Numbered from the stretch's first letter, positions 6,326 through 13,593 are shown. The stretch is DNA of 14,057 bases from JALYZC01 sp035997675 (GCA_035997675.1 DASYIJ010000166.1:1-14057), one strand, 5' to 3'. Numbers and translations are program-made. Notes: generated from the sequence alone by a model not told the origin.

Positions 6326-6730
6326 ATGCTCAGTCCGTCGGAACTGGGGGACCGTTCGGAGTCGGGCGCGGACGCCTTCTCCATCGTGGAGCAGCGCCCC
6401 GACGACCGCACGGTCGTCATTGCCTGCGGAGGAGAGCTCGACCTCTCCACCGCGCCGCAGCTGAAGTGGCGACTGGTCGATGCGCTCGAGGCCGGCGCCA
6501 CGGCGATCGTCGTGGACCTCGGCGACGTGACGTTCATGGACTCGACCGCGCTCGGGGTGCTCGTGGGCGTGCGGCGCAGCCTCGAGGTCGGCGCTCGACT
6601 CGCCATCGTATGCACGCATCCCGGCGTGCTCAACATCTTCCAGGTGTCGGGTCTGGACGGGGCTTTCGACATGTCCGCCACGCGTGACGCGGCGCTGGCT
6701 CATGCCCGGGGGGAGGAGCCACGAGGCTGA
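6326..6730 (+). CDS. STAS-domain anti-sigma factor antagonist
   Basis: This 134-residue SpoIIAA/RsbV-like protein should bind and sequester an anti-sigma kinase when dephosphorylated, freeing an alternative sigma factor. The STAS core runs from about residue 18 to 125. It contains GGELDLSTAPQL (35-46) and VVDLGDVTFMDSTALGVLVG (62-81), where Ser73 in MDST is the conserved phosphorylation site. It is the first gene of a three-gene operon: its stop codon (6728-6730) lies within the start of the phosphatase gene. That phosphatase is the expected enzyme to dephosphorylate Ser73. The cognate anti-sigma kinase and sigma factor are not in the window and must be encoded elsewhere. The N-terminal 17 residues are polar and unlike the core. 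Confidence 0.92.
   Translation: MLSPSELGDRSESGADAFSIVEQRPDDRTVVIACGGELDLSTAPQLKWRLVDALEAGATAIVVDLGDVTFMDSTALGVLVGVRRSLEVGARLAIVCTHPGVLNIFQVSGLDGAFDMSATRDAALAHARGEEPRG
6711..6717 (+). promoter_or_regulatory. Ribosome binding site GGGAGGA that points to a CTG start at 6727
   Basis: A strong purine-rich site lies nine bases before CTG 6727 and about 85 bases before the first ATG/GTG/TTG-type start (GTG 6802). The CTG overlaps the STAS stop as CTGA (6727-6730), mirroring the ATGA/GTGA overlaps elsewhere in the window. It therefore decides the start of the phosphatase gene. Confidence 0.65.
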
Positions 6731-8595
6731 GTACCCGGACGGCCTCCGGAGCCGCGGCCGTCCTTCTGGCCGGCTGCGCGCTCGTCGTCGCGGCCGCACC
6801 CGTGGCCACCGCGAAGAAGGAGAAGGGTCGCGGCGACGCGACCGCCCCCGCCCTCGTCTCGGCGTCCGCGGCGCAGCGCGGCGAGCGCGGCCGCGGGTCC
6901 GGGGAATCGGGCGATCGCGGCCGCGGCCAGGCGAGGGGGAGCGGCCAGAGCCAGAATCAGGGCGACGGTGGCGACCAGGGCCAGGGCAACGGGCGCGGCC
7001 ACGACGGCGGCGGCGGCCAGAACGGCAACGGGAACGGAAAGAGCGGCAGCGGCAACAAGGGCGGAAGCGGCCAGGGGCAGAGCGGCGGGGCACGTGGATC
7101 GAGCTCGGGCTCGGGCGCGACCCCGACCCCGGCGCCGACACCCGTCGCCGTCCCCGCCACGGCGGCCCCGACTCCGGCGCCCCCGACTCCCACGCCGCCG
7201 GCCGCGAGCACGCCCGCCGCGACGCCCGCGCCGGTGTCCCGGCCGGTGGCCGGGACACGCGAACGGTCGCGGTCCGGTCCGGGCGGGCGCGTCGTCAGCA
7301 GCTCCTCCGTCGGCGGGCCCACGTCAGCGGGTCTCGGAACGCTCGGCGTCGCGGCCGCTCGCACGGCGGCGCCTGTCGCGGCGTCCGCAACCGGCACCAC
7401 CACGGCCGCGAGCAGCCGCCTTGGCGGCGCGCCGGCCGCCTCGTCGGGCTCGGCGCTGACTCGCCGCGTCACCGACGGGTCGCCCGTCGCGCGAACCGCG
7501 GAGCGCATCGTCAGCGTGATCCCATGGCCCATGTGGGCGCTTATCGGCCTGCTCGCGGCGCTGACGCTCGCGCTCGGCGCGCATTCCTGGATCGGCGACC
7601 GCCAGCGCCGGCGACTGCGCCAGGACGTCGGCGTGCTCCAATCGGCGCTGCTGCCGGCGGTGCCCGGCGTGCTCGGGGCCGTGGCGACGACGGCCGCGTA
7701 TCGGCCCGCCGACGGTCCCGGCGCCGGTGGCGACTTCTACGACATGTTCGAGCTCGGCGACGGCCGTCTCGGGGTGGTGGTCGGTGACCTGTCCGGCCAC
7801 GGCCGCGAGGTCCTGTCCCAGACCGCGCTCGTCCGCTACACGTTGCGCGCCTATCTCGAGGCCGGCCTGGCGCCGCGCGCCGCACTCCTGACCGCCTCCG
7901 GCGTCCTCGATCACCAACTGGAGGTCGCCTTCGCGACCGTCGCGCTCGCGATCTACGATCCGCGCGACCGCGCGCTGACCTACGCGCTCGCCGGTCACCC
8001 GCCGCCCATCATCGTCGCCCCGGACGGACCGGTGCGCGCGGTCACCGCGGCGGCCTCGCCGCCTCTGGGCGCCGGCCTGTCGACCGGCGCACGCCAGACC
8101 GCGATCACTCTGCCCGGCCGGGCGACAGTCTGCTTCCACACGGACGGCCTCACCGAGGCTCGACGGCACGGCGAGCTGTTCGGGGAGGCGCGCCTCAAGG
8201 CCACGCTGGCGCAGCTCGGCGCGGCGGCGAGCGCGGACGTCCTGCTCGCCCGCGTGGCCGAGCAGTCCGACCACCGACCGGATGACATGGCGGCCTGCGT
8301 GCTCGGCCTTCCCGGCGCGCCGCTTCCCGCCGGCGCGCGCGTCGAGGACCTCGAGGTCGGCCGCCGGGAGCTGGCCGGTGACCGGCCCGAACACTTCCTG
8401 CTCGCGTGCGGAATGCACCCCGATGCCGTCCCACGCGTGCTCGCGACCGCCGGCGCCGCGCTCGACGACGCGGACACCGTGGTCCTGCGCGTCAGCGCAG
8501 CGGATGGCTCGCTCGCGGTCGATGTCCTCGCCCCCGAGAACGAAGGTCTCGGCGCCCTCCCACACGCCTCTGTCGATGAAAGGACGCTGCCATGA
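6727..8595 (+). CDS. Membrane-anchored SpoIIE/RsbU-type PP2C phosphatase, probable CTG start
   Basis: The product is a serine phosphatase expected to dephosphorylate the STAS protein. Read from CTG 6727 it has 622 residues: a signal-like segment (about 4-27, with LLAGC at 13-17 resembling a lipobox), a Gly/Asn/Gln/Arg-rich stretch (about 50-130), a Pro/Thr/Ala-rich stretch (about 135-180), a membrane helix (about 268-288) followed by basic RQRRRLRQD, and the PP2C domain (about 300-527). The metal-binding acids are present: Asp336 in GGDFYD, Asp354 in GDLSGHG, Asp473 in TDGLTE and Asp519/520 in DDMAAC. The positive side after the helix puts the phosphatase inside and the low-complexity region outside, which requires the signal peptide. 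GTG 6802 would give 597 residues without it. A C-terminal extension of about 95 residues is unassigned. The stop overlaps the next start (ATGA). Confidence 0.87.
   Translation: MSTRTASGAAAVLLAGCALVVAAAPVATAKKEKGRGDATAPALVSASAAQRGERGRGSGESGDRGRGQARGSGQSQNQGDGGDQGQGNGRGHDGGGGQNGNGNGKSGSGNKGGSGQGQSGGARGSSSGSGATPTPAPTPVAVPATAAPTPAPPTPTPPAASTPAATPAPVSRPVAGTRERSRSGPGGRVVSSSSVGGPTSAGLGTLGVAAARTAAPVAASATGTTTAASSRLGGAPAASSGSALTRRVTDGSPVARTAERIVSVIPWPMWALIGLLAALTLALGAHSWIGDRQRRRLRQDVGVLQSALLPAVPGVLGAVATTAAYRPADGPGAGGDFYDMFELGDGRLGVVVGDLSGHGREVLSQTALVRYTLRAYLEAGLAPRAALLTASGVLDHQLEVAFATVALAIYDPRDRALTYALAGHPPPIIVAPDGPVRAVTAAASPPLGAGLSTGARQTAITLPGRATVCFHTDGLTEARRHGELFGEARLKATLAQLGAAASADVLLARVAEQSDHRPDDMAACVLGLPGAPLPAGARVEDLEVGRRELAGDRPEHFLLACGMHPDAVPRVLATAGAALDDADTVVLRVSAADGSLAVDVLAPENEGLGALPHASVDERTLP
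6880..7260 (+). repeat. Low-complexity coding block (Gly/Asn/Gln, then Pro/Thr) in the phosphatase
   Basis: The DNA is built from irregular repeats of GGC/AAC/CAG-type codons (about 6880-7100), then CCG/ACC/GCG-type codons (about 7110-7260). It encodes a flexible Gly/Asn/Gln/Arg-rich segment and a Pro-rich spacer resembling wall-spanning linkers. There is no precise unit repeat, so it is compositional rather than a tandem array. Confidence 0.6.
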
Positions 8596-9023
8596 CCCAG
8601 ACCCTGTCCAACGATGCCGCCATGGTGCTCGGCCTGGCCGGCACCGCCCTGCCATTCGCCCGGACCCGGGAGGACGAGGTGGAGCGCTGGCTGCGCGTCC
8701 TCCGGCTCCACGGCGACGTTGCCAGCTCCCTGCAAGCGGTGGGGATCGGGGAGTCACCGCTCCAGCGCTCGCACAAGCCGGTCAGCTCGCCCGGGATCGC
8801 GCGCGAGCCGAACGGCACCGACGCCGTCGACCTCGTCACCGAGCGCGCCGGCCGCGTCGCCGCCGAGCACGGCGCCGCCAGCGTCACCAGCACGGACGTC
8901 CTGCGCGGCGTGATGGACGTCTACGGCGAGGACTTCGACCGGGTGCTGCGGTCGTACGGCACCGACCGCGACGAGGTGCTCGAGCGCCTCGACCGCGCCG
9001 CCGCCTCACCGCCTCGGGACTGA
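8592..9023 (+). CDS. Small Clp N-domain-like protein of the partner-switching operon
   Basis: The 143-residue, mainly helical protein shows two segments reminiscent of the ClpA/ClpC N-terminal repeat. The first is about residues 27-54 (EDEVERWLRVLRLHGDVASS, then LQAVGIGE). The second is about 77-133 (TDAVDLVTERAGRVAAEHGA, then SVTSTDVLRGVMDVYGEDFD and RVLRSYGTDRDEVLERL). In Clp ATPases this fold binds substrates and adaptors. Here no ATPase domain follows, so it is a free-standing module, possibly an adaptor or decoy for ClpC. That role is inference, and the family call rests on pattern only. ATG 8592 overlaps the phosphatase stop and has AAAGGA eight bases before it, so it is firmly part of the operon. 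It has no signal peptide and no cysteines. Confidence 0.65.
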   Translation: MTQTLSNDAAMVLGLAGTALPFARTREDEVERWLRVLRLHGDVASSLQAVGIGESPLQRSHKPVSSPGIAREPNGTDAVDLVTERAGRVAAEHGAASVTSTDVLRGVMDVYGEDFDRVLRSYGTDRDEVLERLDRAAASPPRD

Positions 9024-9066
9024 GCCCTCGACCCGCGCGGCGCGCCGCTGTAGGTTGCGCGCCGGT

Positions 9067-10830
9067 ATGAAGATCGAGGATTACGGCCTGATCGGGGACC
9101 TGGGGACGGCGGCGCTCGTCGGCCGCAACGGGTCGATCGATTGGCTGTGTCTCCCGCGCTTCGACTCAGGTGCGTGCTTCGCCGCGCTGCTGGGCGACGA
9201 GACCCACGGCCGGTGGCTCATCGCCCCGGACGGCGACGTCACGCGCACCGAGCGCCGCTACCGCCCCGGCACGCTGATCCTCGAGACCGACTTCGAGACC
9301 GCGGACGGCGTCGCGCGCCTGATCGACTTCATGCCGCGCCGGCAGGGCCCGCCCCAGGTCATGCGGATCGTCGAATGCCTGCGCGGTCGCGTCCCGATGC
9401 GGATGGAGCTGCGCCCGCGCTTCGACTACGGCGCGATCGCTCCGATGGTGGAGGCGCGCGTCGACGGCGCCGGCGCCTTCGTGGGCCCCGACGCGCTGCA
9501 CCTCTCGACGCCGGTCGAGCTGTCCGTCGAGGACCACACCGTCACGGCCGAGTTCACGCTTCCCGAGGGGGCCAGCCGGCGCTTCGTCATGAGCTGGCAC
9601 GAGTCATGGGATCCCGCGCCGCCGACCGACGACGCCGAGGCCGCGCTGGCGCGCACGGAGGCCTTCTGGCGCGAGTGGTCGGACCGGTGCACGTACGAGG
9701 GGGAATGGCGTGAGTCGGTCGTCACATCCCTGATCGTCCTCAAGGCCCTGACGCACGAGACGACCGGGGGCATCGTCGCCGCGCCGACGACGTCGCTGCC
9801 CGAGGACCTGGGCGGCGTGCGCAACTGGGACTACCGGTTCAGCTGGCTGCGCGACTCGACGCTGGCGCTGCGCGCGATGCTCTCGAACGGCTACGCCGAG
9901 GAGGCGGTCGCCTTCCGGCGCTGGACCGGGCGGGCCGCGGCCGGCGACCCGCATGACGTGCAGATCATGTACGGGCTCGGCGGCGAGCGACACCTGCCGG
10001 AGATGGAGCTCGACTGGCTGCCGGGCTATGAGGGATCGCGCCCGGTGCGCGTCGGAAATGCGGCCGCCGATCAGTTCCAGCTCGACGTCTACGGCGAGAC
10101 GATCGGCGTGTTCTACGTCGGCGCCTCGCTGGCCGGGGCGGTGGAGCCCGCCGTGTGGGAACGGGCGGTCCAGATCCTCGAGGTCCTCGACTCGCTCTGG
10201 CGCGAGCCGGACGAGGGCATGTGGGAGGTGCGTGGGCCGCGTCGCCACTTCACCCACTCCAAGGTGATGGCGTGGCTGGCCTACGACGTGATGGTCAAGC
10301 TCGCCGAGCGGATGAGCCTCGAGGGTCCGGTCGATCACTGGAAGGCCACGCGGGACGAGATCCACGCCGAGGTGTGCGAGAAGGGCTACGACGCGGACCG
10401 CAACACGTTCACCCAGTCCTACGGGTCGAAGGAGCTGGACGCGAACACCCTCCACGTCGCCCTCGTGGGCTTCCTGCCGGGCGACGACGAACGCATCACG
10501 GGCACGATCGACGCCGTGCGCGCCGAGCTCGGACGGGACGGGCTTCCCTCGCGCTACTCCAACGTCGACACGGACGACGGACTGCCCGGCACCGAGGGGC
10601 AGTTCCTCGCCTGCTCGTTCTGGCTGGTCAGCGCGCTGGCGATCAACGGCCGGCGCGACGAGGCGCGAGAGCTGATGGACCGGCTGCTCGACCTGCGCAA
10701 CGACGTCGGATTGCTGGCGGAGGAGTACGACGTCGAGGCCCAGCGCCAGATCGGCAACTTCCCGCAGGCGTTCAGCCACCTCGCCCTGGTGACGAGCGCA
10801 CAGGTCCTGGGGGGCGCCGCCGCACGGTGA
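9067..10830 (+). CDS. Glycoside hydrolase family 15 (glucoamylase/trehalase-like)
   Basis: The 587-residue product is a cytoplasmic GH15 enzyme, a group that in actinobacteria includes trehalases and glucoamylases cleaving alpha-linked glucosides by inversion. The N-terminal beta-sandwich region opens with IEDYGLIGDLGTAALVGRNG and SIDWLCLPRFDS. The (alpha/alpha)6 catalytic domain from about residue 220 carries NWDYRFSWLRDS, the PGYEGSRPVRVGNAA segment with Glu322 (likely acid), and GTEGQFLACSFWLV with Glu510 (likely base). Length and motif order are normal and complete. The ATG at 9067 gives the standard opening; an in-frame TTG at 9055 would add four residues. There is no clear ribosome binding site, but TAGGTT (9051-9056) resembles a -10 box close to the ATG, so a separate short-leader transcript is possible. 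The substrate, trehalose or maltodextrin, cannot be told from sequence alone. Confidence 0.93.
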   Translation: MKIEDYGLIGDLGTAALVGRNGSIDWLCLPRFDSGACFAALLGDETHGRWLIAPDGDVTRTERRYRPGTLILETDFETADGVARLIDFMPRRQGPPQVMRIVECLRGRVPMRMELRPRFDYGAIAPMVEARVDGAGAFVGPDALHLSTPVELSVEDHTVTAEFTLPEGASRRFVMSWHESWDPAPPTDDAEAALARTEAFWREWSDRCTYEGEWRESVVTSLIVLKALTHETTGGIVAAPTTSLPEDLGGVRNWDYRFSWLRDSTLALRAMLSNGYAEEAVAFRRWTGRAAAGDPHDVQIMYGLGGERHLPEMELDWLPGYEGSRPVRVGNAAADQFQLDVYGETIGVFYVGASLAGAVEPAVWERAVQILEVLDSLWREPDEGMWEVRGPRRHFTHSKVMAWLAYDVMVKLAERMSLEGPVDHWKATRDEIHAEVCEKGYDADRNTFTQSYGSKELDANTLHVALVGFLPGDDERITGTIDAVRAELGRDGLPSRYSNVDTDDGLPGTEGQFLACSFWLVSALAINGRRDEARELMDRLLDLRNDVGLLAEEYDVEAQRQIGNFPQAFSHLALVTSAQVLGGAAAR

Positions 10831-10869
10831 CGCCGCGCGACGCCGCGTGGGAGAACGCGCCCGCGGCGC

Positions 10870-11910
10870 TCAGCGGCCGTGGACGATCGAGTTGCAGTCC
10901 CAGTTCGAGGCGCCCGCGCCGCCGTTCCAGAGGCGTGACGCGACGCGGTCCTGCTCGGCCTTCGACGCGAGGTAGGCGGCGGCGCCGCTCCCGCCGGCTC
11001 CGCGCCAGGTGCTCGAGATGATCTGGTAGTAGCCGCTGGCGCCCGCCGAGTTGGGCGGGAGGTTCTGCCCGCCGGACTCGCAGTTGACGATGGCCCACGG
11101 GATCGCCCACGGGCCGTTGGACGCGCCGCCGCCGAAGTCGTTGGCGGACTGCTGCTGCTGGGCCTCCAGGTCGGTCAGCTCGTGCTCGAGATGCGCGCGG
11201 TTGCCGCGCGTGGCGCGAAGCGCCTCCAGGCGCGCCGCGCGCGCTCGGGCCGCGGCGGCGCGCTTGACGGCCATGGCGTCCTGCATCGAGGCGATGGCCG
11301 CGCTCTGGGCCGCGATCGCCGTGGCCGCGCCGCGCTGGACCTGCTCGAGGTCGCCCAGCCGCACGGTGGCGTGCCGCGAGGCATCGCGGGCGTCGCGCAC
11401 GGCGCGCACGATCGCCCGATCCTGCTGGTTGATCCGCCGCAGGAACTCCCCGCGCTCGAGCAGATCGGCCATGCCGTGGGCGGAGAGCACCACCGACAGC
11501 GCGTCCGGCTTGCCCGCCTCGTAGATCTCGACGAGCCGTCGGGCGAGCAGTCGCTTGGACTGCGCCAGGCGGCGGCGGAGCGCGGCGAGGCGAACGCGCT
11601 CGCGAATCAGGTCGTCCTGCGTGCGCGCGAGCTCGGCGCGCTTGGCGGCGAGCTCGGCCTGGACCTCCGCCCGGCGGCGTTCGAGCACGGCGATGTCGCC
11701 CGCGAGCTGGTCCGCCAGCGCCCCGAAGGTCGCGGCACCCGCCGACAACGAGCGCTCGCGCGAGCGGGCATTGTCGATCCTGCCCCGCAGTGTTCCCGCG
11801 TCGGGCGCGGCGGCGGGGGACGTGGGGAGGGCGGCCCACAGCGCCGCGGGCACGGCGAGGATCGCCGCGAACGCGGCAGCACGGGCTCGGAGACGGCTCG
11901 GGCGGGTCAT
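10870..11910 (-). CDS. Secreted Rpf-like transglycosylase with PcsB/CwlO-like coiled coil
   Basis: This 346-residue exported cell-wall enzyme has a signal peptide at about residues 1-35 (Arg-rich start, then Ala/Leu-rich core, with AAA near 33-35). A long Ala/Arg/Glu-rich coiled coil follows at about 39-255. It includes LARRLVEIYEAGKPDALSVV and GEFLRRINQQDRAIV, a pattern seen in PcsB/CwlO-type hydrolase regulators. The C-terminal transglycosylase-like domain (about 264-340) has the Rpf signature CESGG with catalytic Glu278, then GYYQIISSTW. Cys277 and Cys339 match the disulfide pair of Rpf domains. It should cleave peptidoglycan and aid growth resumption. ATG at 11910 starts a clear signal peptide; a longer frame to 12048 runs through the riboswitch and is rejected. 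Its mRNA carries a c-di-AMP riboswitch. It converges with the GH15 gene, 39 bp apart. Confidence 0.9.
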   Translation of the reverse strand: MTRPSRLRARAAAFAAILAVPAALWAALPTSPAAAPDAGTLRGRIDNARSRERSLSAGAATFGALADQLAGDIAVLERRRAEVQAELAAKRAELARTQDDLIRERVRLAALRRRLAQSKRLLARRLVEIYEAGKPDALSVVLSAHGMADLLERGEFLRRINQQDRAIVRAVRDARDASRHATVRLGDLEQVQRGAATAIAAQSAAIASMQDAMAVKRAAAARARAARLEALRATRGNRAHLEHELTDLEAQQQQSANDFGGGASNGPWAIPWAIVNCESGGQNLPPNSAGASGYYQIISSTWRGAGGSGAAAYLASKAEQDRVASRLWNGGAGASNWDCNSIVHGR

Positions 11911-11913
11911 GGC

Positions 11914-12040
11914 TTCGCGGCCTGCGGGGTTAGCTGTCGGGCTCGCGCGGTGCGCTACTCCACCCGCATTGGTGGAGACTCGCCCCGAGGAAATCGGTGG
12001 TTCCCCCGCCCGCCCGCGCTGACGCGCGGACGATTCGGCG
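11914..12040 (-). promoter_or_regulatory. c-di-AMP riboswitch (ydaO/yuaA class) upstream of the Rpf-like gene
   Basis: On the minus strand, in order, are GCCGAATC (12039-12032), GGGGGAACC (12007-11999), GGGGCGAGTC (11986-11977), a CTCCACC/GGTGGAG hairpin (11977-11971 with 11964-11958), and the hallmark 3' block CCGACAGCTAACCCC with GCAGGC (11940-11920). These match the conserved parts of the ydaO aptamer, which binds c-di-AMP and in actinobacteria is often found before Rpf and other cell-wall hydrolase genes, usually lowering expression when ligand is bound. The last conserved base lies only about nine bases before ATG 11910, so no separate terminator fits. Control probably acts on ribosome access. 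Exact ends are approximate. Confidence 0.88.
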
Positions 12041-12046
12041 GGCGGC

Positions 12047-12076
12047 ACCCTATCCGCCGCCCGACGGGCGCCACAA
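12047..12076 (-). promoter_or_regulatory. Predicted promoter of the riboswitch/Rpf-like transcript
   Basis: TTGTGG (12076-12071) and TAGGGT (12052-12047) are spaced 18 bp on the minus strand and resemble -35 and -10 boxes of a housekeeping sigma factor. The start point would fall near 12040, the 5' edge of the aptamer, which supports the call. The -10 box sits in the loop of a perfect 8-bp inverted repeat (CGGGCGGC 12039-12046, GCCGCCCG 12056-12063) that could also be an operator. Confidence 0.5.
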
Positions 12077-12093
12077 GGGCCGTGCGGGCTTAT

Positions 12094-12108
12094 GGAACCT
12101 CAGGTTCC
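12094..12108. repeat. Perfect inverted repeat GGAACCT-C-AGGTTCC at the phospholipase stop codon
   Basis: Seven-base arms flank a single base, covering the last codons and stop of the phospholipase gene on the minus strand. As RNA it could fold as a 6-bp stem with a three-base loop. No T-run follows. It lies 18 bp upstream of the predicted -35 box of the next gene, so it could be a weak terminator or a protein-binding site; I cannot tell which. Confidence 0.4.
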
Positions 12109-13593
12109 GGGCGGCCGGAAGGCCTGCACGACCTTGCTCGGCTCGCGGAACGTCGAGGCCGCGCTGGCCGGTCGGTAGTCGAAGCCCAGGCGGTCCAGGT
12201 AGCCGGAGCTCACCAGGCTCACCAGGTCGTGGGCGCTGGGCCGCGCTGCGCCGTGGTCGGGGTCGCCGGGGCACGGCACGCTGACCACGTGCTCGGGGCG
12301 CGGCAGGTGGGGCAGGTCGAGCCGCGGCTTGCCCGTCCAGTCGAACGACCTCGCGATGTTCCGCGCGTGAGCGTCGCGCTTGGTCAGGGGCCTGAGCCCG
12401 AAGCGGTACTCGATCATCTTCAGGATGGACTCGAACCCGTACGTCGAATGGTCGACGTGGTCACGGCGCGCCCAGGGCGACACCACGACGGCGGGGATGC
12501 GCCATCCCATCAGCCCGAAGTCCTTGTTGATGTCGGGGTTGTTGCGGTCGTCGGGCACCCGTGGCGGGCGCACGTGCTCGAAGAACCCGCCCCACTCGTC
12601 GTACACGATGAACAGCGCGCCGCGCCTCCACTGCGGCGACTCCATGAAGGCGTGCACGACGTCGGCCATGAACGCCTGCCCGGTCCGCACGTCGCCGTGC
12701 GGGTGCTCGTCGCCGGACAGGCCGGGACCCTCGCCGACGCTGCCGGCGAAGTTCGGGTCGACGTAGGAGACGTGCGGGAGCGTGCCCGCCGCGCAGCGCG
12801 AGTAGTACTCGGCGATGGGACCCGAGCGCGCGAGGCCGGCCGGACCCCAGAGGGCGCTGACCGGCACGTCGTTGAAGAAATACCGATTGGACACGCCCGC
12901 CTTCTCGAGCGAGGCGAAGATCGTGGTGTCGGGGAAGCCGGTCTGATACTGCGTCTGCGGCGGGAGGTTGTTGTCCGTCTGGCCGTACGACGTGGCGGCG
13001 TGCATGTACTCGCGGTTCGGCAGCGTGGCCCCCATCAGCGAGCAGTGGAACCGGTCATAGGTGGTGAAGGCGGGCGCGGCGGCCTGGATGAAGCCGAGGT
13101 CGCCCTTCGGGTAGTAGGAGATCGCGAACACGTCGTTGGATCCGGAGCGCAGGAAACCGTCGCAGCGCCCGCCGTTGAGCTGTGTGCGGCCGCCGTCCCA
13201 CCCGTGATCCGGGTCGGGGTGCCCGCAGCCCTGCCAGTCGGGCGCGAGCCGGCGGGTGGCGTGGCGTTGCCCGCTCTTGTCGACGTAGGTGAGCCCGGCC
13301 TGGCGACCGTCGGCCTTCGGCATCCACCCCAGGTAGTGGTCGAAGGAGCGGTTCTCCATCATCAGCACCACGATGGTGTCGACGGGCAGGTTGCGCGGGC
13401 TCGGCAGGGTTACGCGCCGCTGCCGCCGCGCGGCCTCGGCGACCAGGGTGTCCGCGTCGAGCACCGTCCCAAGGCCGGTGGCCAGGCCCGCGGTCAGCGC
13501 CGCGCGTGCCAGGAACTCCCGCCGCCGCAGGTACTCGTCGGGCGCCTCCGCCTCCAGACGCTCCGCGGACTCGGGGTCGCGCAGGTCCGTCAT
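12100..13593 (-). CDS. Tat-exported phospholipase C/phosphoesterase family protein
   Basis: This 497-residue member of the alkaline-phosphatase-like phosphoesterase family includes bacterial non-hemolytic phospholipases C and acid phosphatases. A twin-arginine signal, RRREFLARA (23-31) followed by an Ala/Leu/Gly core to about 48, sends it out folded. Family motifs: IVVLMMENRSFDHYLGW (74-90) with Glu80/Asn81 as metal/active-site residues, PNREYMHAATS (192-202), YVDPNF with Asp279, YDEWGGFFEHVRPP (331-344) with Asp332, Glu333 and His340, and HVDHSTYGFESILKMIE (379-395). These cover the metal-binding set. It should hydrolyse phosphodiester or phosphomonoester bonds of phospholipids outside the membrane; the exact substrate is unknown. 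The n-region before the Tat motif is long and acidic. No Shine-Dalgarno precedes ATG 13593; TAACGT (13607-13602, minus) eight bases upstream could be a -10 box of a leaderless mRNA. Confidence 0.92.
   Translation of the reverse strand: MTDLRDPESAERLEAEAPDEYLRRREFLARAALTAGLATGLGTVLDADTLVAEAARRQRRVTLPSPRNLPVDTIVVLMMENRSFDHYLGWMPKADGRQAGLTYVDKSGQRHATRRLAPDWQGCGHPDPDHGWDGGRTQLNGGRCDGFLRSGSNDVFAISYYPKGDLGFIQAAAPAFTTYDRFHCSLMGATLPNREYMHAATSYGQTDNNLPPQTQYQTGFPDTTIFASLEKAGVSNRYFFNDVPVSALWGPAGLARSGPIAEYYSRCAAGTLPHVSYVDPNFAGSVGEGPGLSGDEHPHGDVRTGQAFMADVVHAFMESPQWRRGALFIVYDEWGGFFEHVRPPRVPDDRNNPDINKDFGLMGWRIPAVVVSPWARRDHVDHSTYGFESILKMIEYRFGLRPLTKRDAHARNIARSFDWTGKPRLDLPHLPRPEHVVSVPCPGDPDHGAARPSAHDLVSLVSSGYLDRLGFDYRPASAASTFREPSKVVQAFRPPGT

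Noticed and set aside
7324..8757. Minus-strand open frame of 477 codons opposite the PP2C phosphatase
   Set aside because: It lacks motifs and lies opposite a complete phosphatase domain with all metal-binding residues.
9604..10779. Minus-strand open frame of 391 codons opposite the GH15 gene
   Set aside because: Antisense shadow; the plus strand has full-length GH15 motifs.
11911..12048. Upstream extension of the Rpf-like gene by 46 codons
   Set aside because: It translates the riboswitch aptamer, and the signal peptide begins at ATG 11910.
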